Both the position numbers and the translations under genes were made by a program. The notes beneath the pieces are model-generated. The model did no database searches. It had not been told where the DNA came from and saw only the letters and a list, made by a program, of their open reading frames with translations. From Candidatus Thiodictyon syntrophicum (lineage in GTDB: Bacteria > Pseudomonadota > Gammaproteobacteria > Chromatiales > Chromatiaceae), in assembly GCF_002813775.1 (NCBI RefSeq), contig NZ_CP020370.1, forward strand, positions 5,853,501-5,917,500: a stretch of 64,000 nt of DNA. Direction: 5' to 3'. This document shows positions 35,060 to 44,374 of the stretch, in pieces; position 1 is the first letter of the stretch; each line of letters begins with the position of its first letter.

Positions 35060-36076
35060 TTATTTGCGCTCTATTTTTGAAAAATACAGTCCTGAAAAAA
35101 AACGCGCAGCAAGAAAACGTAAGCTCTGCTTGTAATCTCTAGTTAAGATCATCCACGATACTATTAACTTTAGCTGGTGGAAAACGTCATGCATACTGTA
35201 AAAATTCCAACATATGACCGCCTTTTTCATAGAAAAATTTACTGATTTAATCGCATCCGTTATTTCTAATTCACTAATAGAGTCGAAGCTTTTTGAATAT
35301 TTGATAAGATCTTTTTTATAAGACCACAAAGCAGCAGTTGTCTGTTTCCACATTTTTGAATTGTATCGAAAGTATTCGTTGTAGGTCCATCGCTTTTTTT
35401 GTTGCGATATCCCGAACTCATGAATTCGATACCGCACTAACGGGTGCGGGATTTCGCATATTTCCCCAAGCAAAACCTCTCGAAGCGGAAGAACGCGGTC
35501 TTCAGTAATTACTCTCGGGTGGAGCGGACCGAAAAAATCAAATACTTCCCGTCTCCATGCGTGCGACGCACCCAGAAGACCGGGGCAAAACTTTTTGACG
35601 GCCATCACGAGGTCTTCTCGACTAGTCTGGTTTTTTGAACAGAATATTCCTAAGCTCGTTCCATTTTCATCAATCCGCAAAACACATGAATAGACACCCA
35701 TACATTGCTTATTATTTGAAAATAACCGGACGATCTCGCTCGTGCGTTCTGGCATAGATATATCGTCACCAGCAGCAACAACGACTATTTCCCCCCGAGC
35801 TAATCCAACAATCTTATTTATATGAGATGCAATTCCTAAGTTGCGATCATTTCGATTGATTTTCAGACTGCTCAAGCCCTCATATCGCGCTGCTTTCTCT
35901 TTTATTAGATCGAAAGTTCTATCGATTGAACAGTCGTCGGAAATAATAATTTCCAATGGAGAATAAGTCTGTCCCAAAGCACCATCGACTGCTTCGCAAA
36001 TATATTTTTCCTGGTTGTAAGCAAAGAGCGCGAAGGTGACCAGCGGGCGCTGATCATGGCTGGAGTGTTGCGTCAT
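35060..36076 (-). CDS. GT2 glycosyltransferase
   Basis: 338 aa. TFALFAYNQEKYICEAVDG, EIIISDDCSIDRT near 48, AAGDDISMPERTSE near 108 (DxD site) and VITEDRVLPLREVL near 190. AT-rich. Paralogue of the GT2 at 33136 with the same domain order. It lies downstream of fdtB and upstream of a terminator, so it may close the fdt operon; it could add the Fuc3NAc residue, but that is inference from position. Confidence 0.9.
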   Translation of the reverse strand: MTQHSSHDQRPLVTFALFAYNQEKYICEAVDGALGQTYSPLEIIISDDCSIDRTFDLIKEKAARYEGLSSLKINRNDRNLGIASHINKIVGLARGEIVVVAAGDDISMPERTSEIVRLFSNNKQCMGVYSCVLRIDENGTSLGIFCSKNQTSREDLVMAVKKFCPGLLGASHAWRREVFDFFGPLHPRVITEDRVLPLREVLLGEICEIPHPLVRYRIHEFGISQQKKRWTYNEYFRYNSKMWKQTTAALWSYKKDLIKYSKSFDSISELEITDAIKSVNFSMKKAVICWNFYSMHDVFHQLKLIVSWMILTRDYKQSLRFLAARFFSGLYFSKIERK

Positions 36077-36120
36077 TTGATCAATTATTGAAACCGGTTA
36101 GTTTATTTGTCCCGGTGCGC

Positions 36121-37260
36121 TTACACCAGCAACACCCTACTGGCATCCACCACCCCCTGGACCACCCAAGCGGCATCCTCCACCGCCAGATGCGGCCCCA
36201 GCGGCAGGCTCAGTATCTCGTCTGCCAGGCGCGCGGCCAACGGGAAGGTTGCCGCGCCATGGCCCGCCGCGGCATAGGCCGGCTGCCGGTGCGGCGGAAT
36301 CGGGTAATGGACGAGGGAGCCGATGCCGCCCGCGGTCAGGCGTTGCTGAAGGGCGTCGCGCTGGGGATGTCGGATGACGAACAGATGCCACACGGGCTCG
36401 GCCCAGTCGGGGACCTGGGGGAGGGTGAGGGGTGAGGGGTTAGGGGTGAGGGGTGAGGCGTTAGGGGTGAGGCGTGAGGTGTATTCTGTTGCAAGGGCTT
36501 TGCGGCGGGCGTTCCAGTCGTCCAGGTGGCGCAGCTTAACGCGCAGGACGGCTGCCTGCAGCGGGTCGAGGCGGCTGTTGAAGCCCTGGACCTCGTTGAC
36601 GTATTTGCTCCGCGAGCCGTAGTTGCGCAGCACGCTCAGGCGGTCGGCCAAGTCGGCATCATTAGTGGTGACGGCACCGCCATCGCCGAGGGCGCCCAGG
36701 TTCTTGCCCGGATAAAAGCTCCAGGCGACGGCGTCCCCATGGCTGCCGATCCGTCGCCCCCGGTAGCGGGCGCCGTGCGCCTGCGCGGCATCTTCGAGGA
36801 CCTTGAGGTCGTGGCGGCGTGCGATGGCCAGGATGGGGTCCAGATCGGCGGGCTGGCCGTAGAGGTGGACGGGCAGGATGACCTTGGTACGCGGGGTGAT
36901 GGCCGCGGCAATGCGGTGCGGGTCCAGGTTGAAGGTCCGCTCGTCCGGCTCCACCGGGACCGGCGTGGCGCCGCAATGGCTCACGGCCAGCCATGTGGCG
37001 ATATAGGTATGGGACGGCACGATCACCTCGTCGCCCGGCCCGACGCCTAAGGCCCGCAGGGCCAGGTGCAAGGCGTCCAGGCCATTGGCGACGCCGATGC
37101 AATGCCGCGCCTCGCAATAGGCGGCAAACTCCTCCTCGAAGGCCTCCACCTCCTCGCCGAGAATATACCAACCGGAGGCCAGCACCCGCGCCACCGCCGC
37201 GTCGATCTCCGGCCGCAGCTCGCGGTAGGCCGCGCCCAGGTCGAGAAAGGGGACGGTCAC
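36121..37260 (-). CDS. fdtB: DegT/DnrJ/EryC1 aminotransferase, FdtB-like, with in-frame minisatellite
   Basis: 379 aa PLP enzyme; with FdtA it would make dTDP-3-amino-3,6-dideoxy-D-galactose (dTDP-Fuc3N). [13 protein letters not shown] start, [15 protein letters not shown] near 58, [11 protein letters not shown] near 80, [11 protein letters not shown] near 152, and [15 protein letters not shown] near 178, where K is the PLP lysine. The start is the GTG at 37260, which overlaps the fdtA stop (GTGA). Oddity: near residues 260-281 the coding strand runs through CCCCTCA heptad repeats, encoding [15 protein letters not shown] in place of the usual short loop, without breaking the frame. A QdtB/VioA-type enzyme is possible. 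Confidence 0.85.
   Translation of the reverse strand: MTVPFLDLGAAYRELRPEIDAAVARVLASGWYILGEEVEAFEEEFAAYCEARHCIGVANGLDALHLALRALGVGPGDEVIVPSHTYIATWLAVSHCGATPVPVEPDERTFNLDPHRIAAAITPRTKVILPVHLYGQPADLDPILAIARRHDLKVLEDAAQAHGARYRGRRIGSHGDAVAWSFYPGKNLGALGDGGAVTTNDADLADRLSVLRNYGSRSKYVNEVQGFNSRLDPLQAAVLRVKLRHLDDWNARRKALATEYTSRLTPNASPLTPNPSPLTLPQVPDWAEPVWHLFVIRHPQRDALQQRLTAGGIGSLVHYPIPPHRQPAYAAAGHGAATFPLAARLADEILSLPLGPHLAVEDAAWVVQGVVDASRVLLV
36418..36482. repeat. heptanucleotide minisatellite (TGAGGGG) inside fdtB
   Basis: About eight GGGTGAG/GGGTTAG units read in frame on the complementary strand. Same heptad family as at 48.0, 49.2, 51.7, 52.2, 54.1 and 55.4 kb. Confidence 0.85.
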
Positions 37261-37673
37261 GCGCCCCACCGCGCCCGCATGAAGGCAGTGTAATCGCGGT
37301 AGTAGTCGTCCTCCGCATAGCGGTTCGAGGCCAGCACCATGCACACCGAGCCGGAGGAGAAGTTATCCAACTCCCGCCAGATCATCGGGCAGATGTAGAG
37401 CCCGCTATAGGAGCGATTGAGGTGGACGCGCTTCTTGTCCTTGCCGTCATCCAGGACCACGTCGAAGCTGCCGGACATGGCGATGATGAGTTGGTGCAGT
37501 TCCTTGTGGGCATGACCGCCCCGCTCCGCCCCGCCCGGCACGTCGTAGAGGTAATAGACCCGTTGGATGTCGAACGGGACATGATGGCCACCCTCGATAA
37601 AGGTCAGATTGCCCCGCGGGTCTTGGATCTTGGGGAGGTCGACGAGTTGGCATTGCTCCAGGCTGTACAGCAT
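37257..37673 (-). CDS. fdtA: dTDP-4-oxo-6-deoxyglucose 3,4-ketoisomerase (FdtA/QdtA type), copy 1
   Basis: 138 aa cupin-fold isomerase acting on dTDP-4-keto-6-deoxyglucose. [19 protein letters not shown] start, [15 protein letters not shown] near 35, [12 protein letters not shown] near 57 (two active-site histidines), [16 protein letters not shown] near 98 and [16 protein letters not shown] near 118. I take the ATG at 37673 with GGGA before it over the ATG at 37685. The last 120 codons are almost identical to the second copy at 38407; only the first codons differ. RmlA/RmlB, which make the substrate, are not in the window. Confidence 0.9.
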   Translation of the reverse strand: MLYSLEQCQLVDLPKIQDPRGNLTFIEGGHHVPFDIQRVYYLYDVPGGAERGGHAHKELHQLIIAMSGSFDVVLDDGKDKKRVHLNRSYSGLYICPMIWRELDNFSSGSVCMVLASNRYAEDDYYRDYTAFMRARWGA

Positions 37674-37780
37674 GGCGGGTCCCATTCAAGGCTGAGTCAA
37701 GGGTCTGGCCGGGTTCCCCACCGCACGACCGACCGGCCAGCCGCTCAGATTTTTATCACATTGGATGGCTATAGTGTCAA

Positions 37781-37921
37781 TCAAGGCTGAACAAATCCTA
37801 ATTCCTGCTCGATCAACCCGATCAAGTCAAGAATGCTCAGCGTCTGACCTGGTACGACCTCTTTACTGGATAACGCCAGCCGGGTTTTGACCGCAGCAAG
37901 ATAGAGCCCAACCTCGTTCAT
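37781..37921 (-). CDS. small unrecognised protein coupled to the 106-aa gene
   Basis: 46 codons (MNEVGLYLAAVKTRLAL ... LIEQELGFVQP). Its ATG overlaps the stop of the upstream 106-aa gene (ATGA), the pattern of a translationally coupled pair such as a toxin-antitoxin or adaptor pair. No domain is recognised. It may be a truncated partner, as it lies where the fdtA duplication occurred. Confidence 0.45.
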   Translation of the reverse strand: MNEVGLYLAAVKTRLALSSKEVVPGQTLSILDLIGLIEQELGFVQP

Positions 37922-38238
37922 CGTTCGCTTTGCAGCGCGTGCAGACGTTCGCGCAGAATTTGGGCCATATCACACAGCGCACTCCATTCAAAATAGTCGG
38001 CGCCATCGCCCAACTCACCGTCGTGAAAGCGTTCCTGGAAGTCGCGGGAGGTCATCTGGTATTGACGTTCATAGACTTGCAAATCAGCCTCGATGATCTC
38101 CAGCTCCCGGCGGGTTTGTGCGTTCTCCAGGGCGATCATTTTTTCCAGCGTTCGATCCACCACTTCACTCTGGTAGCCTTGGCGATAGAGTGATTCCAAC
38201 TGTTGCAACTTAACTAACGTATTCATTGCTGTATCCAT
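37918..38238 (-). CDS. small helical protein of unknown function
   Basis: 106 aa, strongly helical and charged, with a probable coiled coil (LEKMIALENAQTRRELEIIE, residues about 32-51) and a conserved-looking FQERFHDGELGDGADYFEW segment near 67-85. Similar short proteins occur as the partner gene of DUF6516-type or other small toxins, but I cannot place it firmly. It lies between the two fdtA copies and is not expected in the sugar pathway. Confidence 0.6.
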   Translation of the reverse strand: MDTAMNTLVKLQQLESLYRQGYQSEVVDRTLEKMIALENAQTRRELEIIEADLQVYERQYQMTSRDFQERFHDGELGDGADYFEWSALCDMAQILRERLHALQSER

Positions 38239-38279
38239 GGCTGATTGCTACCGCTGGGGGGAGAAGATGGCGGAACCGC

Positions 38280-38406
38280 TGCGCGTTCCGCCCTGCATCT
38301 TCCCGAATCTGTCGGGCGCACCCCCAGCCTCGATGCGTCGCCAACCAGTTCTGTAGGGTACGCACGGCGTACCCGACGGGCTCGCCCAGGTCGCGCGAGG
38401 GGCCGC
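38280..38406. repeat. debris at fdtA duplication junction
   Basis: Contains GTAGGGTACGCACGGCGTAC (half of core D) and, at 38377-38406, a copy of the first nine or so codons of fdtB (GTGAGCGGCCCC..., compare GTGACCGTCCCC at 37260). This shows that fdtA was duplicated together with the start of fdtB. Confidence 0.6.
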
Positions 38407-38829
38407 TCACGCGCCCCACCGGGCCCGCATGAAGGCAGCGTAATCGCGGTAGTAGTCGTCCTCCGCATAGCGGTTCGAGGCCAGCACCATGCACACCGAG
38501 CCGGAGGAGAAGTTGTCCAACTCCCGCCAGATCATCGGGCAGATGTAGAGCCCGCTATAGGAGCGATTGAGGTGGACGCGCTTCTTGTCCTTGCCGTCGT
38601 CCAGGACCACGTCGAAGCTGCCGGACATGGCGATGATGAGTTGGTGCAGTTCCTTGTGGGCATGACCGCCCCGCTCCGCCCCGCCCGGCACATCGTAGAG
38701 GTAATAGACGCGTTGAATATCAAAGGGGATGTGATTGCCGCCCTCGATAAAGGTCAGATTGCCACGCGGGTCTTGGATCTTCGGGAGGTCGACGATCTTA
38801 CAGGCGTCCAGGCTATTGGGCATGGCCAT
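38407..38829 (-). CDS. fdtA: dTDP-4-oxo-6-deoxyglucose 3,4-ketoisomerase (FdtA/QdtA type), copy 2
   Basis: 140 aa, same domains as copy 1 ([12 protein letters not shown] histidines, [23 protein letters not shown]) with only a handful of residue differences, nearly all in the first 20 residues. It starts 7 bp after the FdtC stop, giving the order fdtC-fdtA. Both copies look functional. High DNA identity over the last 380 bp points to recent duplication or gene conversion. Confidence 0.9.
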   Translation of the reverse strand: MAMPNSLDACKIVDLPKIQDPRGNLTFIEGGNHIPFDIQRVYYLYDVPGGAERGGHAHKELHQLIIAMSGSFDVVLDDGKDKKRVHLNRSYSGLYICPMIWRELDNFSSGSVCMVLASNRYAEDDYYRDYAAFMRARWGA

Positions 38830-38835
38830 TCCGAT

Positions 38836-39297
38836 TCACGAATTGATCAAGATCCTGGCGGGATTGCCGACGACGGTCACACCGGGAGGTACATCCTTGG
38901 TCACCACGGCCCCCGCGCCCACTCTGGCCCCAGCGCCGATGCGCAGGCCGGGCAAAATCGTCGCCCCTCCGCCGATGCTGGCCCCGTCTTCCACCCAAGT
39001 CGGCAAGCAGGGATAGTCGACATTTCGACTCTGGGGATATTTGTCGTTCGTAAAGGTCACATTGGGGCCGATATGTACGTCGTCGCCGAGGCGAAGGCCA
39101 TCCCACAACTGCACTCCACACTTGACCGTTACCCGGTTACCGACGATCACATCGTTTTCGATGAAGCAATGCGAGCAGATGTTGCAGTCGCGGCCGATCC
39201 GGGCGCCGGGCAGGATGACTACAAATTGCCAGATCCTGGTCCCGGTACCGATCTCGATGCTCTGCACATCTGAAAGCGCATGAGCAAAATGGGCCAT
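38836..39297 (-). CDS. fdtC: hexapeptide-repeat N-acetyltransferase, FdtC-like
   Basis: 153 aa left-handed beta-helix acyltransferase. [19 protein letters not shown] near 16, [20 protein letters not shown] near 35, [20 protein letters not shown] near 107 and [18 protein letters not shown] near 133 are classical hexapeptide turns. In this context it acetylates dTDP-Fuc3N to dTDP-Fuc3NAc. I start at the ATG at 39297, with GGGTGAG before it, 4 bp after the GT4 stop; an upstream ATG at 39321 would overlap that gene. Confidence 0.85.
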   Translation of the reverse strand: MAHFAHALSDVQSIEIGTGTRIWQFVVILPGARIGRDCNICSHCFIENDVIVGNRVTVKCGVQLWDGLRLGDDVHIGPNVTFTNDKYPQSRNVDYPCLPTWVEDGASIGGGATILPGLRIGAGARVGAGAVVTKDVPPGVTVVGNPARILINS

Positions 39298-39301
39298 CGG
39301 C

Positions 39302-40522
39302 TCACCCAAGTGCTTGCTCATAATAAGCGGCCAGCCTTTGGCCAAAGGCCGTGGTTCCGCACAGGGACACGACATGCGCCCTGATGGCTTGCGGTTCAAA
39401 TTGGATGTCTCCTCGATAAATGGCCTCGAGCCTGTCGGCAATCTTCAAATAGTTCTTGATCTCCACCAGCACACCTGATTCCGTCGTCAAAATGTCCTCC
39501 GTGCCCCCATGCCGGGTCGCCACGACGAACAGACCACATGCCATCGCCTCGAGCACCGAGACCGGGAAGCCCTCGGCGATGCTGGTCAACAGAAAGACCT
39601 GATTGGCTGCCAGATACCCCGGGACACGCTGCCTCTCGATACGATCAATGACGGTGATATCATCGGCTAGACCCTGGTCGACGATGAACTGTAACGTCTC
39701 CTCATACAGGCCGCCCCATACCTTAAGCCCGATCAGCGTCAGCTTGAACGGAATGTTCCGTCCCTTCAAGATCGTCAGTGCCCGCAACAGGGTCCGATGA
39801 TCTTTCAAATGCGAAGCAGCGCCGATGGAGATCAGTTTCAAAGGGTGTCCTGGTTCATAAGGCGCGCACAGCTTGTTGAACACAGACTCATCGACAAGAT
39901 TGAAAATCAGATTGGGCTCGACGTCGATATCGGACATGCCAAGCTGGCGCACCTTGTCATAACTCAAGGAAAGAACCATATCCGCGTTTCTGAACGCCCC
40001 CTTGATGTCGTCGCGCATGTGCTCCGGGTAATTGCAAAGCGCGAACGGCCTGTGTTCCGTAATTACGTAAGGAATCCCATAGACTTGCTTGATCCGCTGA
40101 GCGACCAGCCCGCCCAGATCGACCGAGTGGGAATGAATGAGATCGGGTTTCCAACCAGTAGCTTTCAGTTCCTCTAGTGCTTCTAAATAGGCGTCCAGCC
40201 TTTTTCGGTGGCGTTGACGTGGTGTCAAGCCAATAATCCGCATCCGGTATTCAATGAGGGGCGGATTCGAGAATACTTCGTCATCGGGAAGTCGTGCTCT
40301 GGTTTTGCTTTGGAAAACATACTTTAACCATTCGTCAGCCGTGTTTATTGGAGTTTTCAGCAATGCACGTATCGACGGGCGACAAATAAAACGGAAAAAC
40401 AACACCTTGACATCAAAATGGTCGCACACAAGCTTAGCCTGCTCCTGAAAAAAAGAGCCATTGATTTTGTCTTCAGCGCGCGGATACCAAGAGGGGATTA
40501 TTAAAATGCGTCTTTTAATCAA
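39302..40522 (-). CDS. GT4 glycosyltransferase
   Basis: 406 aa starting at a [38 protein letters not shown] near 130 and [16 protein letters not shown] near 155 in the acceptor domain; [20 protein letters not shown] near 235; donor site [16 protein letters not shown] near 325. Overlaps the preceding GT2 by 8 bp and precedes fdtC, suggesting it transfers within the same repeat unit, possibly Fuc3NAc. Confidence 0.88.
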   Translation of the reverse strand: MIKRRILIIPSWYPRAEDKINGSFFQEQAKLVCDHFDVKVLFFRFICRPSIRALLKTPINTADEWLKYVFQSKTRARLPDDEVFSNPPLIEYRMRIIGLTPRQRHRKRLDAYLEALEELKATGWKPDLIHSHSVDLGGLVAQRIKQVYGIPYVITEHRPFALCNYPEHMRDDIKGAFRNADMVLSLSYDKVRQLGMSDIDVEPNLIFNLVDESVFNKLCAPYEPGHPLKLISIGAASHLKDHRTLLRALTILKGRNIPFKLTLIGLKVWGGLYEETLQFIVDQGLADDITVIDRIERQRVPGYLAANQVFLLTSIAEGFPVSVLEAMACGLFVVATRHGGTEDILTTESGVLVEIKNYLKIADRLEAIYRGDIQFEPQAIRAHVVSLCGTTAFGQRLAAYYEQALG

Positions 40523-41468
40523 TGGCGGGGAACTTTTTTGTATGATAGGGCTTTGTAATTACTGCCGCAACGATTCTTAAAGACAGCTTGATGGACTGCC
40601 TAGTTAATCCATACCCCGATATCATCTTCTGTAAATATTTTAGTGATGTTCTTTTCCACCCATGTGACAGCGCACTTAGGGCTGTAAAGTACATGTAGTC
40701 TAGGCGAGTTGAAGATGTCGCTTTCGTACTTTTCCCTGAATATCTAACAAGAGGTAAGCCCCTGCGCCTTCTGGCATCGTTTACTGCTTTTATTGCACTA
40801 GCTCGCTGCAATTCAGATCTTGTGTGAGATATTGACTTTGCGTGTCTTCTATAATGAATAACGACAGAGTCCAGGTTCGCCAGTTTGCCAACTTCTGCAA
40901 CCCTTAAGAATAGGTCAAGATCTTCTGCCCAAATATAGCTTTCTCTGTAACCTCCTATTTTTCTTATTTTATTTGTTCTAAACATAACTGATGGATGGAT
41001 CATTGCTCGACTATTGAATCGATTGAGCAAATCAACATCAATTGCATCGTGATCGGTTAAAACAGGCAGTGGGCATATAAGATCACCATCTTCATCAATG
41101 ATGTACCCTTGCCCGCCAACCGCGAGCACATCAGTATTTTTTTCCAGAAAATTAAATTGTTTTTGAAGTCGCTCGGGTAAACTTATATCATCGGCATCCA
41201 TGCGTGCGCAGTAGTTACCCTGTGCCTCAATCAATGCACGATTAAGAGCCAAAACTACTCCACTATTAGATTGCTCTAGCAACTTAATTCGAGGATCTGA
41301 ATTCATGGCACTTCTTATAATTTGACTCGATTCATCGTTCGATCCATCGTCAACTATCAGAAGCTCAAAAGTTTTTAACTTCTGATTCAAAATGCTTTGA
41401 ATAGCAGGTTCTAAATATCTCTCTGCGTTGAAAACAGGCATTAAAATAGACACAAGAGGTGATTTCAT
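40515..41468 (-). CDS. GT2 glycosyltransferase
   Basis: 317 aa. VSILMPVFNAERYLEPAIQS, LLIVDDGSNDESS near 36, and ARMDADDISLPERLQKQF near 89 (DxD site). AESYIWAEDLDLFLRV-like catalytic helix (YIWAEDLDLFLRVAE) near 180. AT-rich compared with the right and left flanks, like the two WavE genes before it. It is the last gene of the AT-rich block. Confidence 0.9.
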   Translation of the reverse strand: MKSPLVSILMPVFNAERYLEPAIQSILNQKLKTFELLIVDDGSNDESSQIIRSAMNSDPRIKLLEQSNSGVVLALNRALIEAQGNYCARMDADDISLPERLQKQFNFLEKNTDVLAVGGQGYIIDEDGDLICPLPVLTDHDAIDVDLLNRFNSRAMIHPSVMFRTNKIRKIGGYRESYIWAEDLDLFLRVAEVGKLANLDSVVIHYRRHAKSISHTRSELQRASAIKAVNDARRRRGLPLVRYSGKSTKATSSTRLDYMYFTALSALSHGWKRTSLKYLQKMISGYGLTRQSIKLSLRIVAAVITKPYHTKKFPAID

Positions 41469-41529
41469 TTTCTTATGAAAGCTGCGTAATACACGAGGTA
41501 GTCTTTAATATGCGCCTGTTTAACTTACA

Positions 41530-42489
41530 TTATCTCAGGCTAATATATTTTTTTATCGCTCTGATCATTACTCGGATATATGCTTTATGTTTAATAACAA
41601 AGAACCGAAGCAAATGCAGCAAAAAAATTATCTTAGCCTTGATATTCAATTCATATGCTTCTGCCAACTTCCAGGTAACGCAATCATAATCCGAATGTGG
41701 CACTGGGTATTTATAACTTCTTAAACCAAGCTCATATGAAGACCATGCCAAGAAGACTTGGGAAAGAACCTTATAACTCTGTATTACCTCGAAAAACCGA
41801 ACATCATCATGTGCGCTAAACCGGAATTTAATACCAATTCTTAACAAAAAATCCAAGCAAAGCTGCTGCTCGGAATGAAAAGGATAGTCCATTCTTTCAG
41901 AAACGTCACATTTATAAAGCGGAGCATATAAACAAGATGCCAAAAATGATTTTCGACAAATAGTAATATTATTCTTGTTTTCAACTAACTTTCCATTCCA
42001 GATCTGCAAAAGGTCTCGCTGGAAACCTGCATGGAAGATATCCGAAATGTAATAAGGGAAAAGCGGGTTTCTATCATAGGACATTCCCATTAAAACTCGT
42101 GCGGCGAGACCAAAGCGTCTAACATTGGGAGAGTCTATTTTATCTAGCGCGTCTTTTAGACAAGAAGTAGAGTCCAGCCAAAAATCGGATCGTAGACGGA
42201 CTGCGTATTTTGTTCTTACAGCCAAAAGGCCATTGTGTGTCCCTACCACCATCCGGTTATAATTCTTGAAATACCGGTTAGTGGTATCAATTTCCCCAGG
42301 GTCTTGATTATATAAGACCAATATATCAGAGCGCGAATAATTTGATGGCCATGTTGATAAAATTATTGGGGCACCAGGGAAATTAGTTTTTATGCTGTCA
42401 ATACACTTTTCTGTAACATTAATATCGTTATGAAAGCTGACTGGTCCCTGAATAACGAATGTAATGTCTCCATTAGAGATTGCTGACAT
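41530..42489 (-). CDS. WavE-family LPS/EPS glycosyltransferase-like protein (copy 1)
   Basis: 319 aa. ITFVIQGPVSFHNDINVTEK, then CIDSIKTNFPGAPIILSTWP and KYAVRLRSDFWL near 95 (DxD-like RSDFW), SDIFHAGFQRDLLQIWNG near 145 and MDYPFHSEQQLCLDFLL near 200. WavE proteins are needed for LPS core or capsule synthesis; biochemistry is poorly known. I use the ATG at 42489, with GGAGG upstream, over the TTG at 42510. Tandem paralogue of the next gene, overlapping it by 17 bp. Confidence 0.85.
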   Translation of the reverse strand: MSAISNGDITFVIQGPVSFHNDINVTEKCIDSIKTNFPGAPIILSTWPSNYSRSDILVLYNQDPGEIDTTNRYFKNYNRMVVGTHNGLLAVRTKYAVRLRSDFWLDSTSCLKDALDKIDSPNVRRFGLAARVLMGMSYDRNPLFPYYISDIFHAGFQRDLLQIWNGKLVENKNNITICRKSFLASCLYAPLYKCDVSERMDYPFHSEQQLCLDFLLRIGIKFRFSAHDDVRFFEVIQSYKVLSQVFLAWSSYELGLRSYKYPVPHSDYDCVTWKLAEAYELNIKAKIIFLLHLLRFFVIKHKAYIRVMIRAIKKYISLR

Positions 42490-43441
42490 AAGACCAAAGC
42501 CTCCGCACAACGCGTCGAAAACGAGTGGATTTATAACTTACTTCCATTTGAAGATACTCATAAATAACTTGTATCGTTACCAAAGATCTTGCCAAAAAAC
42601 TATCGGCAGCCTTCACCGCCATGTTCCAAATATAGAGATTATCCTGCCGATTATCCACTAAATGCTTTTTGCTAATCAGGTTTAGTTTATTGCGATCCAC
42701 TACACAAAATAGTTCTCCCAGAATGTAATAGCTTTCTAGCAAATCAAAAATACTACTCCTCACCAGTGCTGTCATCCTGACTTTAACCCCCACCGCTTTA
42801 AGAAATCCTAAACATAATTGCTGCTCCGAATGGAAGAGATGATCCATGTTCAGACAACTGTCAGAACAACCTATTGATTCATAAATCAGACGCCCAATCC
42901 AGCTTGCTTCACAACTTACACGTGATGTCTCTACCAGTCGACCATTCCATAATTTTTGCATATCCTCCTTACATCCGAAGTTAAACCAGTCTGATATATA
43001 GAAAGGGTATAGCCGATAGTGCCGCCTTTGCATACACATCATGATCTTAGCGCTTAGCAATGGGTATTTAATCTGATCAATAAAACATTGCTTAGAAAAT
43101 TCCTCCAATATTGGATAGAACCCTCCAAACCAAAAGTCTGATCGTATCTTCGCGACGTAACGTGTCTTTGACCGCGCAATACCTTCCGCAGTCGACTTCA
43201 TCATACGGTTGTAATTTAAAAAGAATGGATCAGAGGTTTGTATAGGACCTGGATCTTCATTGACTATTATCACCACCCCGTCAATAGGGCCAGGATCTGT
43301 CCAGGTTGAAACAATAATCGATGCTTTCGAATAGTATCTTTTTATCGACTCTATACATTTTATGGTTATATTTTCACGACCATGTACAGCAATAGCGCCC
43401 TGGATAACAAACGTTACATCGGAGTAAGCATGACCACTCAA
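42473..43441 (-). CDS. WavE-family LPS/EPS glycosyltransferase-like protein (copy 2)
   Basis: 322 aa from a TTG with TGAGGA nine bases upstream. VTFVIQGAIAVHGRENITIK, IIVSTWTDPGP, YVAKIRSDFWFGG near 93, YISDWFNFGCKEDMQKLWNG near 148 and MDHLFHSEQQLCLGFL near 195 match copy 1 at the same spacings. A diverged tandem duplication, perhaps for two successive sugar additions. AT-rich, so probably acquired. A 170-bp AT-rich gap to the next gene upstream may hold its promoter, but I see no convincing -35/-10 pair. Confidence 0.85.
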   Translation of the reverse strand: MSGHAYSDVTFVIQGAIAVHGRENITIKCIESIKRYYSKASIIVSTWTDPGPIDGVVIIVNEDPGPIQTSDPFFLNYNRMMKSTAEGIARSKTRYVAKIRSDFWFGGFYPILEEFSKQCFIDQIKYPLLSAKIMMCMQRRHYRLYPFYISDWFNFGCKEDMQKLWNGRLVETSRVSCEASWIGRLIYESIGCSDSCLNMDHLFHSEQQLCLGFLKAVGVKVRMTALVRSSIFDLLESYYILGELFCVVDRNKLNLISKKHLVDNRQDNLYIWNMAVKAADSFLARSLVTIQVIYEYLQMEVSYKSTRFRRVVRRLWSYVSNL

Positions 43442-43612
43442 ATGGATTTTTCCTCAGCTACCAAACACGTAAAGTTTTTATTGTTTATGCTACGCCTGAC
43501 TGCAAAATAGGGCTACAATGTCGGCTTTATTACTTATTTCATGGGTTAAGATGGCGCATACTATTAGTCACGACCGAATCAATCCTCATGCACCTAAAAT
43601 GAATTGCCTCGA

Positions 43613-44374
43613 TCAATCTATTCCGAGAAAGGATTTAAAAAAGTGATAGTCCTCTGGCGTACCCAGCCCGTACATGCCCGCGCCATCTGCTCCTGCACTC
43701 TTCACGACGACCGTGGCACCCGCTTCGATGAGTTGGTTATAAATCGGCGCCACATAAAACTCGCTATTGACGCGCAGATTTTTCTCAATCATTTGCCGCG
43801 CGGCATTAATGAAATCCAACCCTCGTCGAAAGTTATAGATCCCGACCGTGGCTTCATGGCTTACCACCTGCTTCTCTACCACCTCACTCACCGTACCATC
43901 CGGTCGCATCCGGCAGTAAGACCATTTCGGGTGATCTGAATTGAATGTCATGATCAAGCCATCCACCCCTGGCCTGTCACCTACCGCCAAATACTCATTA
44001 ATATCCAGATCGACATACTGGTCACTGTTTGCGATCATCAGTGGCGCCTGGGTGTCAATGAATTCTCTGGCCGTTAACACCGTGCAGGCGGCCCCTTCCG
44101 TAACCCCTGCCAACTGCACAATTACGCAACCGGGGCACAGGGATGTCAGGGTATCCGCCACCTCTGGATATCGATCGAGATGCTCACGCAAACAGATAAA
44201 AATAAAGCGATGAGGGCGCGCCGGACGAACGTTGTCAATCACCCACTGAATCATAGGTCTGCCCTTCAAGGGGATCAGGGGCTTTGGTGTGGTATAACCC
44301 GCGTTGACGAAACGGGAACCGCGGCCCGCCATCGGGATCACAATGTTCAATGGCCAAGTTTCAAGCTGCGGCAT
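43613..44374 (-). CDS. NDP-sugar nucleotidyltransferase-like protein 1
   Basis: 253 aa from the ATG at 44374 (AAGGTGAT before it). GT-A nucleotidyltransferase: IVIPMAGRGSRFVNAGYTTP with the GxGxR loop near residues 17-22, PKPLIPLKGRPMIQW, MIANSDQYVDLDINEY near 112 (metal-binding D) and TVGIYNFRRGLDFI near 178. It would activate a phosphorylated sugar or polyol by forming an NDP-derivative; nucleotide and substrate cannot be told. Last of a run of overlapping genes that begins with wzt. Confidence 0.85.
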   Translation of the reverse strand: MPQLETWPLNIVIPMAGRGSRFVNAGYTTPKPLIPLKGRPMIQWVIDNVRPARPHRFIFICLREHLDRYPEVADTLTSLCPGCVIVQLAGVTEGAACTVLTAREFIDTQAPLMIANSDQYVDLDINEYLAVGDRPGVDGLIMTFNSDHPKWSYCRMRPDGTVSEVVEKQVVSHEATVGIYNFRRGLDFINAARQMIEKNLRVNSEFYVAPIYNQLIEAGATVVVKSAGADGAGMYGLGTPEDYHFFKSFLGID

